A DNA stretch of 64,000 nt from Myxococcus hansupus (GCF_000280925.3 NZ_CP012109.1:8142501-8206500); one strand, 5' to 3'. Shown: positions 13,501-23,437, counted from the first letter of the stretch. Made by a program: numbers and translations. The notes: a model not told the origin generated them from the letters alone.

Positions 13501-14876
13501 GCACGCGCTGTCCCCAACCCCCCCGAGGCCATGACGCTGTGACTGACGGACGATGGTTTCCACTCCCTCTTCTTCTTTCTTCTCTTAGGAATGAGAGGTC
13601 TCCGTCACTCCGTCACCTACAGAGTGAAAAAGGCCATGACGGAGCTGTGACGGAACACCCAGCGTCCGAGCGTCCGTCACACCCCCGCGAAGTGGCTCCA
13701 CTCCCCGAGCAACACCGCGCCGTCGTCGTGCCTCCGTCGAGTTCCCCAGCGTCGTGCCCCATGACTTGGACTCTCTGCATCACTCCCTCGCGCTTCCAAC
13801 CAGACCAACTCTCTGTCCGGGAGTTCTCGTCCATTGATGGCCTCATGTCGGAGTTCTTCGAGGACGCCCTGGACCCGACGCTTCGCACGGAGAAGGACGG
13901 TCACGCCGTCATCCCCGCCAAGCCTCTCCCACCGCGTACGGATGGCTTGTACGAGGGCAAGGGCGGCGCCCCCACGCCCACGCCGTACAGGCGCAATGCT
14001 AACTTCTCGCACGTCACCATGGCCGTCGTGGACTTCGACTGCGAGGAGCAGGCCGCGCTGGACTCGTGGCTCGCGAGCCTTCGCCAGCGGGGCCTCTGGT
14101 TCCTCGCATACCCGACCCATTCCTACGGGCATCCCATCAAGCCCATCCGCTACCGCGTCGTCCTCCCGTTCAGTGAGCCCGTCGCGGTTGGCTCGCCAAG
14201 CCGGTGGGCCGACAGCCTCTGGCCGCGCCTCATGGACTACTTGGGACTCGCGGCACAGGCGACGGCCGCGCTGAAGGCGGATGCGTCCTGCAAGGACGTG
14301 GCGCGCCTCTACTACCTTCCAAGCTGGAACCCCGCGAACCCGACCCCGCGCCCTGCTCCCGAGCATCACCGCGGCCAACCGCTCGACGTGGAAGCGCTGT
14401 TTGGCCCCATGCTGCGCCAGCCGTTTGCCCGCTACGTCGAGCGCCCCGACATGCAGCAGGTCACCGGAGCGGCCTCCGTGGACCTCCAGGCCGTTCGGAA
14501 GCGACTGCGCCGCTTCAACCGGAAGGACTACTGCCAGGTCATCGCGCAGATGGACGCAGGCGAAGTGCTCATGCTCGACGGCCAGCGCCACCTTGGCATC
14601 AACCGGCTGACGGAGATGCTCGCCAGGGTTGCCGCACCGGACGAAAGCTCGAAGAGCCTGCTCGCCATCGCCCAGCGCTCACTGGATGCGCTCGGCAAGC
14701 TGGAGCCCTCCCGCGACGTCTGGGGGGAGGCGCTTCGAGGACTGGACGGCGCACGCGCCAAGCTCCAGCAGTGGGACCTTCAGCGGAAGGCCAATCGCGA
14801 AGCGGAAGAAGCCGCATGGCGTCGAACCGTCCTGCTCGTGGCGACCTCCAACCATCGAACTGGGAGCGCCTCATGA
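13497..14876 (+). CDS. primase-like replication protein of the element
   Basis: 459 residues if translation starts at the ATG overlapping the preceding stop (ATGA); an internal start at 13759 (MTWTLC) would begin just before the conserved part. The core around residues 170-260 has VDFDCEE, then YPTHSYG, then RYRVVLPFS, the spacing of archaeo-eukaryotic-type primases of plasmids and phages, with two metal-binding acids. The C-terminal ~180 residues are helical (QAVRKRLRRFNRKDY). It should make primers for element replication with the helicase that follows. Confidence 0.65.
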   Translation: MSTRCPQPPRGHDAVTDGRWFPLPLLLSSLRNERSPSLRHLQSEKGHDGAVTEHPASERPSHPREVAPLPEQHRAVVVPPSSSPASCPMTWTLCITPSRFQPDQLSVREFSSIDGLMSEFFEDALDPTLRTEKDGHAVIPAKPLPPRTDGLYEGKGGAPTPTPYRRNANFSHVTMAVVDFDCEEQAALDSWLASLRQRGLWFLAYPTHSYGHPIKPIRYRVVLPFSEPVAVGSPSRWADSLWPRLMDYLGLAAQATAALKADASCKDVARLYYLPSWNPANPTPRPAPEHHRGQPLDVEALFGPMLRQPFARYVERPDMQQVTGAASVDLQAVRKRLRRFNRKDYCQVIAQMDAGEVLMLDGQRHLGINRLTEMLARVAAPDESSKSLLAIAQRSLDALGKLEPSRDVWGEALRGLDGARAKLQQWDLQRKANREAEEAAWRRTVLLVATSNHRTGSAS

Positions 14877-16408
14877 CTCCGAACTGCCCTCCCGAAAATG
14901 AGGCCGCTTCGAACGCCGACGAAGAAGCTGCACGCGCCGTTGTTGCGAGACTTCCTCTGGTGAAGGTCGTCCCCCTGGAGCGTTACCTGTCGCGCCGACC
15001 GGGTGGCCGCTCCTTCAGCTCGGACTTCCTCACCCAGAAGGCCGCCGAGGACTACTTGATACTGCGCCAGCTTCTCCACCCACGCGACACGTGGCCGAGA
15101 GGTGCCAGCCCCTTGGCCGTAGGACCCAACGTGTCGCAGCTCTGCGTCGGAGTCATGGGGCTCGAATGCCGCCCCAACGCCCCCGAGCTGTTGCCTCGCG
15201 AGGACGACACGTACGCGGTCAACACGTGGGAGGCACCAACGCTTACCCCTGCACCGGGGGACTGGGCCGACGTGCGACGCGTCCTTCTCTGGCTCGCGGA
15301 GGATGAAGCCGGGCTCGATTGGCTCCTGAACTGGATTGCGTTCAAGGTGCAGAACCCAGGCTCCAAGCCAGGAACCGCAGTCCTTCTCCAGGGCCCCCCG
15401 GGCACCGGAAAGAACGTGCTCTATCGCATCCTGGCGCACGTACTCGGCCCCGCGAACTGCGTCCAGATTGGGGAAGCCGACCTCGCCAAGCCCTACAATC
15501 ACCACTTCGCCACGAAGCTGTTGGTCTTCGCCAACGAGCTGCTCGACAACCACAAGCGTGGTGGGTCGCTGGGCGACGGTCTCAAGGCGACCATCACCGA
15601 TGGCGAGGTGTTCCTGGAGAGCAAGGGCGTTGCCCGTACCCCAGCGGTCAACCGCGTCGCGCTCGTCGCGGCGACCAACCGCTCCAAGCCCATCGAACTG
15701 GAGGAGAGCGACCGGCGATGGACGGTCTTCCACAACAGGACGAAGCCCGCCGAGTACCAACACCCGGACCTGGGGCTGTCCCACCGCGATTTCTTGGAGT
15801 CGCTCCATGCTCCGGGCACGGATGACGCCTTCACACGAGAGTTCATGCGGCAGGTGGCCGCCTTCGCCTACGAGATGAACACCCGAGCGGTGGACATGAA
15901 GCGCGTCCGCAGACCGCACACGAACGCATCCCGCGATGAACTCCAGCAACTCAGCGAGCCCGTAACGGAGCAATTCCTCCGAGAACTCAGCGAGAGCCCC
16001 GAGCCAGACCGACAGCTCTACAATTGGGCGACACACGTCCCCTACTACGCCTCGATTTGGACCACGACCACGGGGCCCCGAGTCGGAAAGACTCAAGCGA
16101 TCACAAATGACGCCCTCTTCGTGGCCATGGTGGGTTTCTGCAAGTCCACCGGACAGAAGCACCCACCACAGAAACGGACCTTCCTTGCCGCGCTGAAGGC
16201 AGCGGGTTGGATTGAGCACCGCGACAGCAAGGCGCGGGGCTGGATTCCTCCGTGGCACGTGAGCGGGAGCAACGTCCTTTCGAGCAACGAAGCGAAGGTA
16301 GTTCCGTTCCCTGCGCCGAACTCCATCCCACCATCAACCTCGAATGCCCATCCCCACTTTACGAGGCCGCGATCCCTGCGGGACCGACTGCTGGGGAAAC
16401 CTTCATGA
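14873..16408 (+). CDS. primase-associated helicase / P4-type ATPase
   Basis: 511 residues; the ATG overlaps the primase stop (ATGA at 14873). Walker A GPPGTGKN (174-181), then a KLLVFANELLD Walker B-like strand, a sensor strand VALVAATNRSKP and the following ERR-like arginine region fit the DUF5906/virulence-associated-E helicase type found in phage P4-like elements. The C-terminal ~100 residues look like a DNA-binding domain (TFLAALKAAGWIEHR). It is probably a hexameric replicative helicase that unwinds at the element origin. Confidence 0.75.
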   Translation: MTPNCPPENEAASNADEEAARAVVARLPLVKVVPLERYLSRRPGGRSFSSDFLTQKAAEDYLILRQLLHPRDTWPRGASPLAVGPNVSQLCVGVMGLECRPNAPELLPREDDTYAVNTWEAPTLTPAPGDWADVRRVLLWLAEDEAGLDWLLNWIAFKVQNPGSKPGTAVLLQGPPGTGKNVLYRILAHVLGPANCVQIGEADLAKPYNHHFATKLLVFANELLDNHKRGGSLGDGLKATITDGEVFLESKGVARTPAVNRVALVAATNRSKPIELEESDRRWTVFHNRTKPAEYQHPDLGLSHRDFLESLHAPGTDDAFTREFMRQVAAFAYEMNTRAVDMKRVRRPHTNASRDELQQLSEPVTEQFLRELSESPEPDRQLYNWATHVPYYASIWTTTTGPRVGKTQAITNDALFVAMVGFCKSTGQKHPPQKRTFLAALKAAGWIEHRDSKARGWIPPWHVSGSNVLSSNEAKVVPFPAPNSIPPSTSNAHPHFTRPRSLRDRLLGKPS

Positions 16409-16656
16409 GCCACAGCACCTGTCGCAAGGCCCCTGTGCTCGCAGCGGTGGCCCGCACCGGGGTTCCCGACTTCCTCACCGTGGAAGAGGCCGCAGCACTC
16501 CTGCGCGTAAATCGGAAGACGCTCTATGAGTCCATCCGGCTCGGACAGATGCCCGGAGTCGTCCGCGTCGGGAAAGCGGTCCGCATCCGCCGCGCAGCAT
16601 TGGTAGAATGCCCAACAGGTAAGGGCCGTGATTCTGCGCTCGGGAGTCACCGATGA
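16405..16656 (+). CDS. excisionase-like HTH protein
   Basis: 83 residues; the ATG overlaps the helicase stop (ATGA). Residues ~22-70 are a MerR/HTH_17-type helix-turn-helix: DFLTVEEAAALLRVNRKTLYESIRLGQMP, then VRVGKAVRIRR. Proteins of this type next to a tyrosine integrase act as recombination directionality factors. It is followed by the integrase with another ATGA overlap. Confidence 0.75.
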   Translation: MSHSTCRKAPVLAAVARTGVPDFLTVEEAAALLRVNRKTLYESIRLGQMPGVVRVGKAVRIRRAALVECPTGKGRDSALGSHR

Positions 16657-17879
16657 GCGTCAGGTTGCGGAAGTGGCAGAACAGCAGGACTGGGAAGGTC
16701 GAGGAGGCTTGGCAAGTGGACTTCGTGTTCCACCACCCGGACGGACGGAAACAGCGAGTCGTGAAGTCCTCGCCCGTCCAGACGCGCCGGGGTGCCGAGC
16801 AGTACGAGCGCGAATTGCGTAACGCGCTCCTCAACGGGACTTTCGGAAAGGAGAAGCAGAAGGAGGAATGCTGCGCGCTCACGGTGGCGAAGTTCGCACC
16901 GCGCTTCCTCACCTACAGCGAGAACAACAACAAGCACTCCAGCGTCGTCAGCAAGCGGCAGATTCTTGATGACCACATCGTCCCGTTCTTCGGAGAGATG
17001 GCACTGGACGCCATCGGCCCGGCGCAAATCGAGGACTTCAAGGCGCTGATGCGGAAGAAGAAGTCTGCGGCGCACGCCCGGAAAGAGAACGCGACCCAGT
17101 CAGCCATCCGCAAGCGCAAGGCTGCGGGCCCGAAGGCGTTGAGTTTGAAGACCATCAACAACGTCCTCACGGTTCTAAGCAAGCTCCTGGGCGTGGCCGT
17201 TGAACAACACGTCATCGCCCAAGCGCCGCGCGTGAAGCTCTTTGGGAACGTGCCCAAGCCGACCTTCGACTTCCTCTCATTCGAGGAAGCCGAGCGGGTC
17301 GTCGACATGGCCGAACCGGAGTGGAAGCCCGTGCTCCTCGTAGCCATCAAGACGGGGCTTCGTCAGGGGGAGATTATCGGGCTCCAGTGGCATGACGTGG
17401 ACATGAAGCGGGGGCTCCTCCACGTGCGCCGGGCCATCTGGCGTGGCGTGACAGACATCCCCAAGGGAGGCCGCGAGAGAACGGTTGAATTGCCCGCATC
17501 CGTGGTGGACGCACTCAAGGCGCATCGGCACCTGCGCGGGGCCTACGTGTTCTGCCTGGATGACGGCAAGCCGCTGACTGCCCACAGGATGGAGCGGCCA
17601 CTCCAGCGCTCACTTCGACGAGCGGGCATCACTCGCGAGGTGGGAATCATCGGCTGGCATGACCTGCGCCACACCTACGGGAGCCACCTTGCGATGAGGG
17701 GCATCCCGCTGAAGGTCATTCAGGAGCTGATGGGCCACGCCACCATCGACATGACGGAGCGGTACGCCCATCTCAGTCCGGATACGCGGAGGAACGCCGT
17801 CCGCGTCCTGGACCTGCCTCTTGCGCCCGCATGCGACACAGGTGCAACACGGACGGAGGCCGTTGCCAACCATGCGTAA
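16653..17879 (+). CDS. tyrosine-type site-specific integrase
   Basis: 408 residues. An N-terminal arm-binding domain with RKWQNSRTGKVEEAWQVDF, a core-binding SAM-like domain (about 85-200, Lys rich), and a catalytic domain with Arg237 in TGLRQGE, HDLRH (336-340), the GHATIDMTERY segment and Tyr371. All catalytic residues of the family are present. The gene ends 16 bases before the 3' end of a tRNA-like gene on the other strand, the usual position for attachment in a tRNA T-arm. No clear second copy of the attachment core is seen to the left. Confidence 0.9.
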   Translation: MSVRLRKWQNSRTGKVEEAWQVDFVFHHPDGRKQRVVKSSPVQTRRGAEQYERELRNALLNGTFGKEKQKEECCALTVAKFAPRFLTYSENNNKHSSVVSKRQILDDHIVPFFGEMALDAIGPAQIEDFKALMRKKKSAAHARKENATQSAIRKRKAAGPKALSLKTINNVLTVLSKLLGVAVEQHVIAQAPRVKLFGNVPKPTFDFLSFEEAERVVDMAEPEWKPVLLVAIKTGLRQGEIIGLQWHDVDMKRGLLHVRRAIWRGVTDIPKGGRERTVELPASVVDALKAHRHLRGAYVFCLDDGKPLTAHRMERPLQRSLRRAGITREVGIIGWHDLRHTYGSHLAMRGIPLKVIQELMGHATIDMTERYAHLSPDTRRNAVRVLDLPLAPACDTGATRTEAVANHA

Positions 17880-17895
17880 TTAGGCTCGGAAAACT

Positions 17896-17969
17896 TGCCG
17901 CGAGCGGGATTCGAACCCGCACCCTCTGCATTCTGAGTGCAGCGCCTCTACCGATTGGGCTACCGCGGC
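17896..17969 (-). tRNA. tRNA with anticodon CAG but class I body
   Basis: A 74-base cloverleaf: acceptor GCCGCGG/TCGCGGC, D-arm GCCC...GGC with GG, anticodon stem CTGCA/TGCAG with loop CTCAGAA (anticodon CAG, Leu codon CTG), variable loop of only five bases (AGGGT), T-arm GCGGG-TTCGAAT-CCCGC, discriminator A. Bacterial tRNA-Leu normally has a long variable arm, so a short-arm CAG tRNA is odd. It is next to the integrase stop and is the probable integration target. Confidence 0.75.
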
Positions 17970-18003
17970 GTGCTGCGACGACGACAACAGGGATTGCCAA
18001 AAA

Positions 18004-18075
18004 AGCGGTCGGCGGGATTCGAACCCGCGTTCACCTGGCTGGCGACCAGGGGCCTCACCACTCGGCCACAACCGC
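18004..18075 (-). tRNA. tRNA-Gly-like (GCC) with C33
   Basis: A 72-base cloverleaf: acceptor GCGGTTG/CGACCGC with T73, D-arm GCC/GGC, anticodon stem CCTGG/CCAGG with loop TCGCCAG, T-arm GCGGG-TTCGAAT-CCCGC. GCG/CGC at the acceptor end, T73 and C35-C36 are the glycine identity elements known in bacteria, so charging with glycine is plausible. Position 33 is C rather than T. It lies 34 bases upstream of the CAG tRNA on the same strand. Confidence 0.7.
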
Positions 18076-18101
18076 GCGTGCCGCACCGGCCCTGAAAAGC
18101 A

Positions 18102-18162
18102 AGAGGCCGGGGTCCCGCTGGGGAGCCCGGCCTCTGACCTGCCACGCCACGTCGAAGGACGG
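18102..18162 (-). terminator. hairpin terminator of peptide A (copy 3)
   Basis: AGAGGCCGGG/CCCGGCCTCT stem (18102-18135) with a short CGTC-GAAG-GACG hairpin (18150-18161 region) before it on the minus strand. It follows the peptide stop at 18173 and matches the elements at 0.6 and 2.55 kb. It lies 27 bases before the glycine-type tRNA. Confidence 0.7.
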
Positions 18163-18172
18163 GCGCGAGGCG

Positions 18173-18319
18173 TCAGAAGCCGGGCTCCCTACCGCCAGCG
18201 GGTAGGCGAGGCAGCACGGGAGCGGGACCGAAGGCGACGGGCGCGAGCACACCGATGCCGAGGACAGTGTCGTTCAAGGTGTCGGAATTCATCGGGCTCG
18301 TCAGGCACATCGTCGTCAT
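18173..18319 (-). CDS. short conserved peptide A (48 aa), paralogue
   Basis: 48 residues beginning MTTMCLTSPMNSDTLNDTV, with AGGAG seven bases before the ATG. It shares the LTSPMN-x-DTLNDTV-x-GI-x-VLA core with the peptide at 2621-2743, then diverges into a Pro/Ala/Gly-rich tail ending GREPGF. Upstream blocks and the downstream double hairpin are also shared. There is no modifying enzyme or transporter next to it. Its constant neighbours are a terminator and unusual tRNA genes. Confidence 0.6.
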   Translation of the reverse strand: MTTMCLTSPMNSDTLNDTVLGIGVLAPVAFGPAPVLPRLPAGGREPGF

Positions 18320-18372
18320 GTCACCGCTCCTTTCTGCGGAAAATGACGCGAGAAAAACGCTGGGCCTGACAC
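18320..18372 (-). promoter_or_regulatory. conserved upstream region of peptide A paralogue
   Basis: The same ordered blocks as at 2744-2800: TGTCAGGC, GCGTC, ATTTTCC and GAAAGGAGCGGTG. Conservation outside the coding sequence supports a shared promoter and leader. Confidence 0.4.
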
Positions 18373-18477
18373 GGCGAACCACCTGTCTCGGGCCCCGCCC
18401 GCGAATGCGGTAATGTGGCCCTGGAGCATGAGCCGCCTCCGCCTTGGCCGAGGTCACCCAGGCGGCGCTCCCTCGCG

Positions 18478-19830
18478 ATGAAGACCGTTCCCCGCCTGCT
18501 CGCGTCCTCCGCGGCCCTCTTCCTGTCCGGCTGCGCCAGCGGCTTCGACGAATGCAACCTCCTGCCGCCTCCCGGGGGCTCCGGGCAGAACGCACCGGCG
18601 GTCGTTCTGGGAAACATCGCGGAGTTCGTGGTCCACCCCAGCCTGCGCGCGTCCTGCGAGGGCCCGTCCCTGTCCCAGGCCCCGGACAGCGTCAGCGCGG
18701 AGGTCTTCGACCCGAACAACCACTTCGTTGCCTCGGAGGCGTCGCTCGCCGACGGCGGACAGTCCGCCACCGTGCGCTTCATTCCGAAAACGACGGGGCG
18801 CCACCATGTCCGCGTGGCCTTCGCGCCTGTGGGCAGCGTCCAGCAGTTCGGCACCTATGTCGCGGCGGAATGGCGCGGCGGTGACGCGACCCTCTTCGAC
18901 CTGCCCCGCTGCACCCAGTTGGACCGCACCACGCACGGCACCTGGGTGTGTGACGGCGTGGCACTCCACGCGAAGGACGGGAACGAAACACGGCTCGTGG
19001 GACCTTCCGGACCGCCGGACGTGGCCATCGTGGGGAATGTCGTCTGGAGCGTGGGTGAGAACCGGGTGCGCCGCTTCATCGACACCGGCGCGGAGCTCGT
19101 GCTCACCGGCACGCTGCTGCTCAGCCAACGCGACACGGTGACCCTCGTCCAGAGCAGGCTCGCCACCGAAGATGAACTGTGGGTGCTCGACATGGAGCAC
19201 CTGCACCGCTTCACCTTCACGCCGGAGGGCGTCGTCACCGGAGCCACGCCCACGCCATGGGGCCATCCCCGCCGCGTCCCCTTCGGCGTGGACCTGGTGC
19301 AGGGCGTGCTCGTGCGCACGGGCCCCACGGAGGTCCAGGTCATCCAGATGGCACCGGGGCCGGACAGCCTCGCGTGCGCCTTCCAGGTCGGACCGGCTGG
19401 GGGATTCGTCGCCTCGGAGACACCCTGCCAGGCCTTGCCCGGCGTGCCAGCGGGCACCGAGGACAGCGCGCTTTGGACCCGCGTGGACAACGACGCGCCA
19501 CCGCAACCGGGGCGGACCCTCTACCGGTGGGCCGCGGAGAATGGCGCCCTGGTCGAGCGAGGCACCCTGATGGTGGACGCGCCCATCGAACTGGTGAGCG
19601 CGCCCCTTCGCCCTGGCGCCGCACTGCCCATTCTCCAATGGCGCCAGTCCCAGGTCGGCTTCATCGTGCCCGTCGTGCCCGCGACACCCGGTCCCCTGGG
19701 ACTGGAGCTTCTTCCCGCAAACGTGGACCTGCCGTATGGCGTGCGGACCGCCACTCCCCGGTTCTACTGGGAAGCGGGCACGGGCCGGAGCACCCGGGTG
19801 TACGAACGCAATGAGTCCTCGTTGAAATAA
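18478..19830 (+). CDS. lipoprotein of unknown function
   Basis: 450 residues. The signal peptide ends LFLSGC (lipoprotein, Cys at about residue 19). The rest is strand-rich with repeated short W/V-G-x-V units (VWSVGENRVRRF, ELWVLDMEHLHRFTF), suggesting an Ig-like N-terminal domain (GQSATVRFIPKTTGRHHVRV) and then a beta-propeller. The start at 18478 is set by the signal peptide; the ribosome site is weak. No catalytic motif is seen. Confidence 0.75.
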   Translation: MKTVPRLLASSAALFLSGCASGFDECNLLPPPGGSGQNAPAVVLGNIAEFVVHPSLRASCEGPSLSQAPDSVSAEVFDPNNHFVASEASLADGGQSATVRFIPKTTGRHHVRVAFAPVGSVQQFGTYVAAEWRGGDATLFDLPRCTQLDRTTHGTWVCDGVALHAKDGNETRLVGPSGPPDVAIVGNVVWSVGENRVRRFIDTGAELVLTGTLLLSQRDTVTLVQSRLATEDELWVLDMEHLHRFTFTPEGVVTGATPTPWGHPRRVPFGVDLVQGVLVRTGPTEVQVIQMAPGPDSLACAFQVGPAGGFVASETPCQALPGVPAGTEDSALWTRVDNDAPPQPGRTLYRWAAENGALVERGTLMVDAPIELVSAPLRPGAALPILQWRQSQVGFIVPVVPATPGPLGLELLPANVDLPYGVRTATPRFYWEAGTGRSTRVYERNESSLK

Positions 19831-19970
19831 GGGGACCGTTGGGGCACACACGGAAGAAAAGCGCGAAATGTCGCTTGCCTGCCCCTCGCGATGCCCGGCC
19901 CATGGGTGTAGAGAGGCCGGCGCGCCGCGGCACCACGCGCTCCACCCGACACGCCCGGAGGTGAGCCCCC

Positions 19971-21296
<1,326 letters not shown>

Positions 21297-21340
21297 AGCG
21301 CCGGGGCCCGTGAGGCCTTGGCTTCACGGGAGGCACGGCC

Positions 21341-22255
21341 ATGATTCACCTCACTGCACGGCGTACCCTCGACCTGGAGGCGCCCTTCGTTTCAGGACGC
21401 CCGTCACACGTCACTTCCGCCAGCAGCCTGGTGCGCGTGGGCAACTGGCTCTACACCGTCGCGGAGGAACCGCTGCACCTGGCGGCGTTCCCCTTGGACG
21501 GAGACGAACCGGGACACGGGGTGGTGCTCTTCGCGAACCACCAACCCGATGAGCCGGTGTCGCTCAAATCGTCGACCCCCGACCTGGAGGTCCTCTGTCA
21601 GGTGGGCCCCCTGAGCGGCGCTCCGCACGGGGCGCTCCTGCTCCTGCCTTCGGGCCGCTCCGAGGGCCGCCACCGGGGCGCGGTGATGGCCCTGGGCGCC
21701 GATGGCACGCTGGCCGGTGAAGCCCGGTCCGTGGACTGCAGCGCGCTGTACACCCAGTTGTCGCGGGAGCTCGGACCGCTCCACATCGCGGGCGCCGCGC
21801 AGGCGGGCGGGCTGCTCCGGCTGCTGCAACGTGGCAGTGGCGAGCCCGGGACGGACGCGTTGGTGGACCTGGACGCCGAGCGCGTCCTACGCGGCCTGGA
21901 GGCGGGCGCGCTGGGGCCAGACGTGGTGCGCATGACCCGCCGCTGGGAGCTGGGACAAGCGGGAGGCATGCGGCTGACCTTCACGGCCGCCTCACCGCTG
22001 CCGGATGGACGGATGGTCTTCACCGCCACCGCGGGCAATCCCGGCACGTCACCGGCAGCGGGTGGCTCGGTCGTGGGCGTGTTGGCGCCGGATGGCTCGC
22101 CCTTGTTCCTGGACGCGCCCGAAGGGCCCGTGCTGCTCACCGGAGTGGATGCCCGGGTGGAGCAGGGACGCGTGCACGTGCTGCTGATCTCCGCTTCCGA
22201 GGTGGGCGCGTCGCCGGCGAGCCTGCAGGCGGCGACGCTGGACGCGCCCGCGTAA
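21341..22255 (+). CDS. hypothetical beta-propeller-like protein
   Basis: 304 residues, no signal peptide. Repeated strand patterns (LYTVAEEPLHLAAFPLDG, RMVFTATAG, VVGVLAPDGSPLFLDAPEG) suggest a propeller of about six blades, as in small myxobacterial proteins of unknown role (possibly DUF6929). It follows mgtE by 44 bases on the same strand and may share its transcript. I do not recognise an active site. Confidence 0.65.
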   Translation: MIHLTARRTLDLEAPFVSGRPSHVTSASSLVRVGNWLYTVAEEPLHLAAFPLDGDEPGHGVVLFANHQPDEPVSLKSSTPDLEVLCQVGPLSGAPHGALLLLPSGRSEGRHRGAVMALGADGTLAGEARSVDCSALYTQLSRELGPLHIAGAAQAGGLLRLLQRGSGEPGTDALVDLDAERVLRGLEAGALGPDVVRMTRRWELGQAGGMRLTFTAASPLPDGRMVFTATAGNPGTSPAAGGSVVGVLAPDGSPLFLDAPEGPVLLTGVDARVEQGRVHVLLISASEVGASPASLQAATLDAPA

Positions 22256-22277
22256 CGCTTGGGGCGGGCCCGAGGCT

Positions 22278-23183
22278 TCAGTTGTTCTCGTGCGCGGCTT
22301 CCTCGGGCCTGCCACCCACCGCCTCCAACGACGTGCGCGCGGGGCGGACACGGTCGAAGGCCACCTCGCGCTGCCCCACGCCCGCGGCGGTGGTGTTGGC
22401 GATGCGCCGGCGGGCTCGCGCGATGTAGTCCTGCACGAGCGGCGGGTCGGGGTGCGTCTTCAGCGCCTCCACCCACGTCTCGATGGCCTTCTCGTTCTCG
22501 CCCGCGTCGGCGCGCAGCTTGCCCATCTCGAAGAGGGCGTGCGGCGCGAGCTCGGAGTCCGGGAAGCGGGTGCGCAGGTCCGCGAAGGTGCGCGAGGCCT
22601 CCTGGCGGCGGCCGTCCATCATCGCGATGGCCTGGGCCTGGAGGTACAGGGCGTCATCCACGAACGCGCTGGTGGGGAAGCGCTCCATGACCCGACGGGT
22701 CTCCAGCTCGCATTGCTGATAGTCGCCGAGCTCGAAGTAGAGCTTCGTCACCAGGTAGTGCAGCTCCGCGCCCTGCGGTGGGTTGAGCTTGAGGGCGGCG
22801 GTGAGCTGATCGATGGCGCCGCGCAAGTCGCGGTAGTGCACCCGCAGCAGCTCCGCCAGGATGATGCGGGACTCGAGCGCCTCGGGGGATTCGGGGCACT
22901 GCTGGATGAGCTCGCGGTAGACGCCCACCGCCTCCTTCACCTTGCGCTGCTCCAGCCAATAGACATCCGCGGCGCCCTTGAGCGCGCGTGCACGCAGGAC
23001 CAGCGCCTCTGGCGTCGAGTCGTGGCGCAGCGCATCGAAGGCCTTGCGGTATTCGACGAGCGCCTCATCGGGACGCTTCTCATAGGTGGCGTCACGGGCC
23101 CGCTGGAGATGGTCCACGGGCTTGTCCCGGCACCCGGTGGCGGCCAGGGACAGCACGGCGAGCGCGAGCCGCAGGGGCTTCAT
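22278..23183 (-). CDS. TPR-repeat lipoprotein
   Basis: 301 residues. The signal ends LAATGC, so it is a lipoprotein. Helical tetratricopeptide-like repeats run from about residue 30 to 250 (ARDATYEKRPDEALVEYRKA, TKLYFELGDYQQCELETRRV, LFEMGKLRADAGENEKAIET). The layout resembles BamD/YfiO and YbgF proteins that hold envelope complexes together. The ATG overlaps the stop of the upstream gene (TGATG), so they are coupled. Confidence 0.8.
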   Translation of the reverse strand: MKPLRLALAVLSLAATGCRDKPVDHLQRARDATYEKRPDEALVEYRKAFDALRHDSTPEALVLRARALKGAADVYWLEQRKVKEAVGVYRELIQQCPESPEALESRIILAELLRVHYRDLRGAIDQLTAALKLNPPQGAELHYLVTKLYFELGDYQQCELETRRVMERFPTSAFVDDALYLQAQAIAMMDGRRQEASRTFADLRTRFPDSELAPHALFEMGKLRADAGENEKAIETWVEALKTHPDPPLVQDYIARARRRIANTTAAGVGQREVAFDRVRPARTSLEAVGGRPEEAAHENN

Positions 23184-23437
23184 CAATCACACGCCTCCGG
23201 CGTCACGGAGACGCACTTCGTATCCTGGCACCGAACGCAGACCTCCACGGGGGAGACGTCCGTGACACAGACGTTGACGCGAGAAGTGCGCGGACAGTCT
23301 TCGGAGGTGACGCAGCGATAGGGCTCGCCACCATCACGCGTGATGTCACTGGCCGTCGAGCCACAGACTTCCAGGTCATTGCATCCGAAGAGGCCCACCG
23401 CGATGGCGGCGAACGCTCCGCACCAAGCGCGTCTCAC
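23183..23437 (-). CDS. small Cys-rich lipoprotein
   Basis: 84 residues from a GTG at 23437, which starts a signal peptide ending GLFGC. The mature part has eight or more Cys (VCGS, RCVTSEDCP, VCVTD, VCVRCQDTKC), likely disulfide-linked after export. The start is uncertain because the ORF is open further upstream and the ribosome site is weak. It is translationally coupled to the TPR lipoprotein. The function is unknown. Confidence 0.55.
   Translation of the reverse strand: MRRAWCGAFAAIAVGLFGCNDLEVCGSTASDITRDGGEPYRCVTSEDCPRTSRVNVCVTDVSPVEVCVRCQDTKCVSVTPEACD

Noticed and set aside
4208-17921. 14-bp direct repeat GATTCGAACCCGCA as attL/attR of a 13.7 kb island
   Set aside because: The sequence is the tRNA T-arm consensus and also occurs in part at 18.02 kb; it is not enough to define an element end.
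18478-19830. Enzyme assignment for the 450-residue lipoprotein
   Set aside because: Only generic propeller/Ig-like strand patterns; no catalytic motif to support a function.
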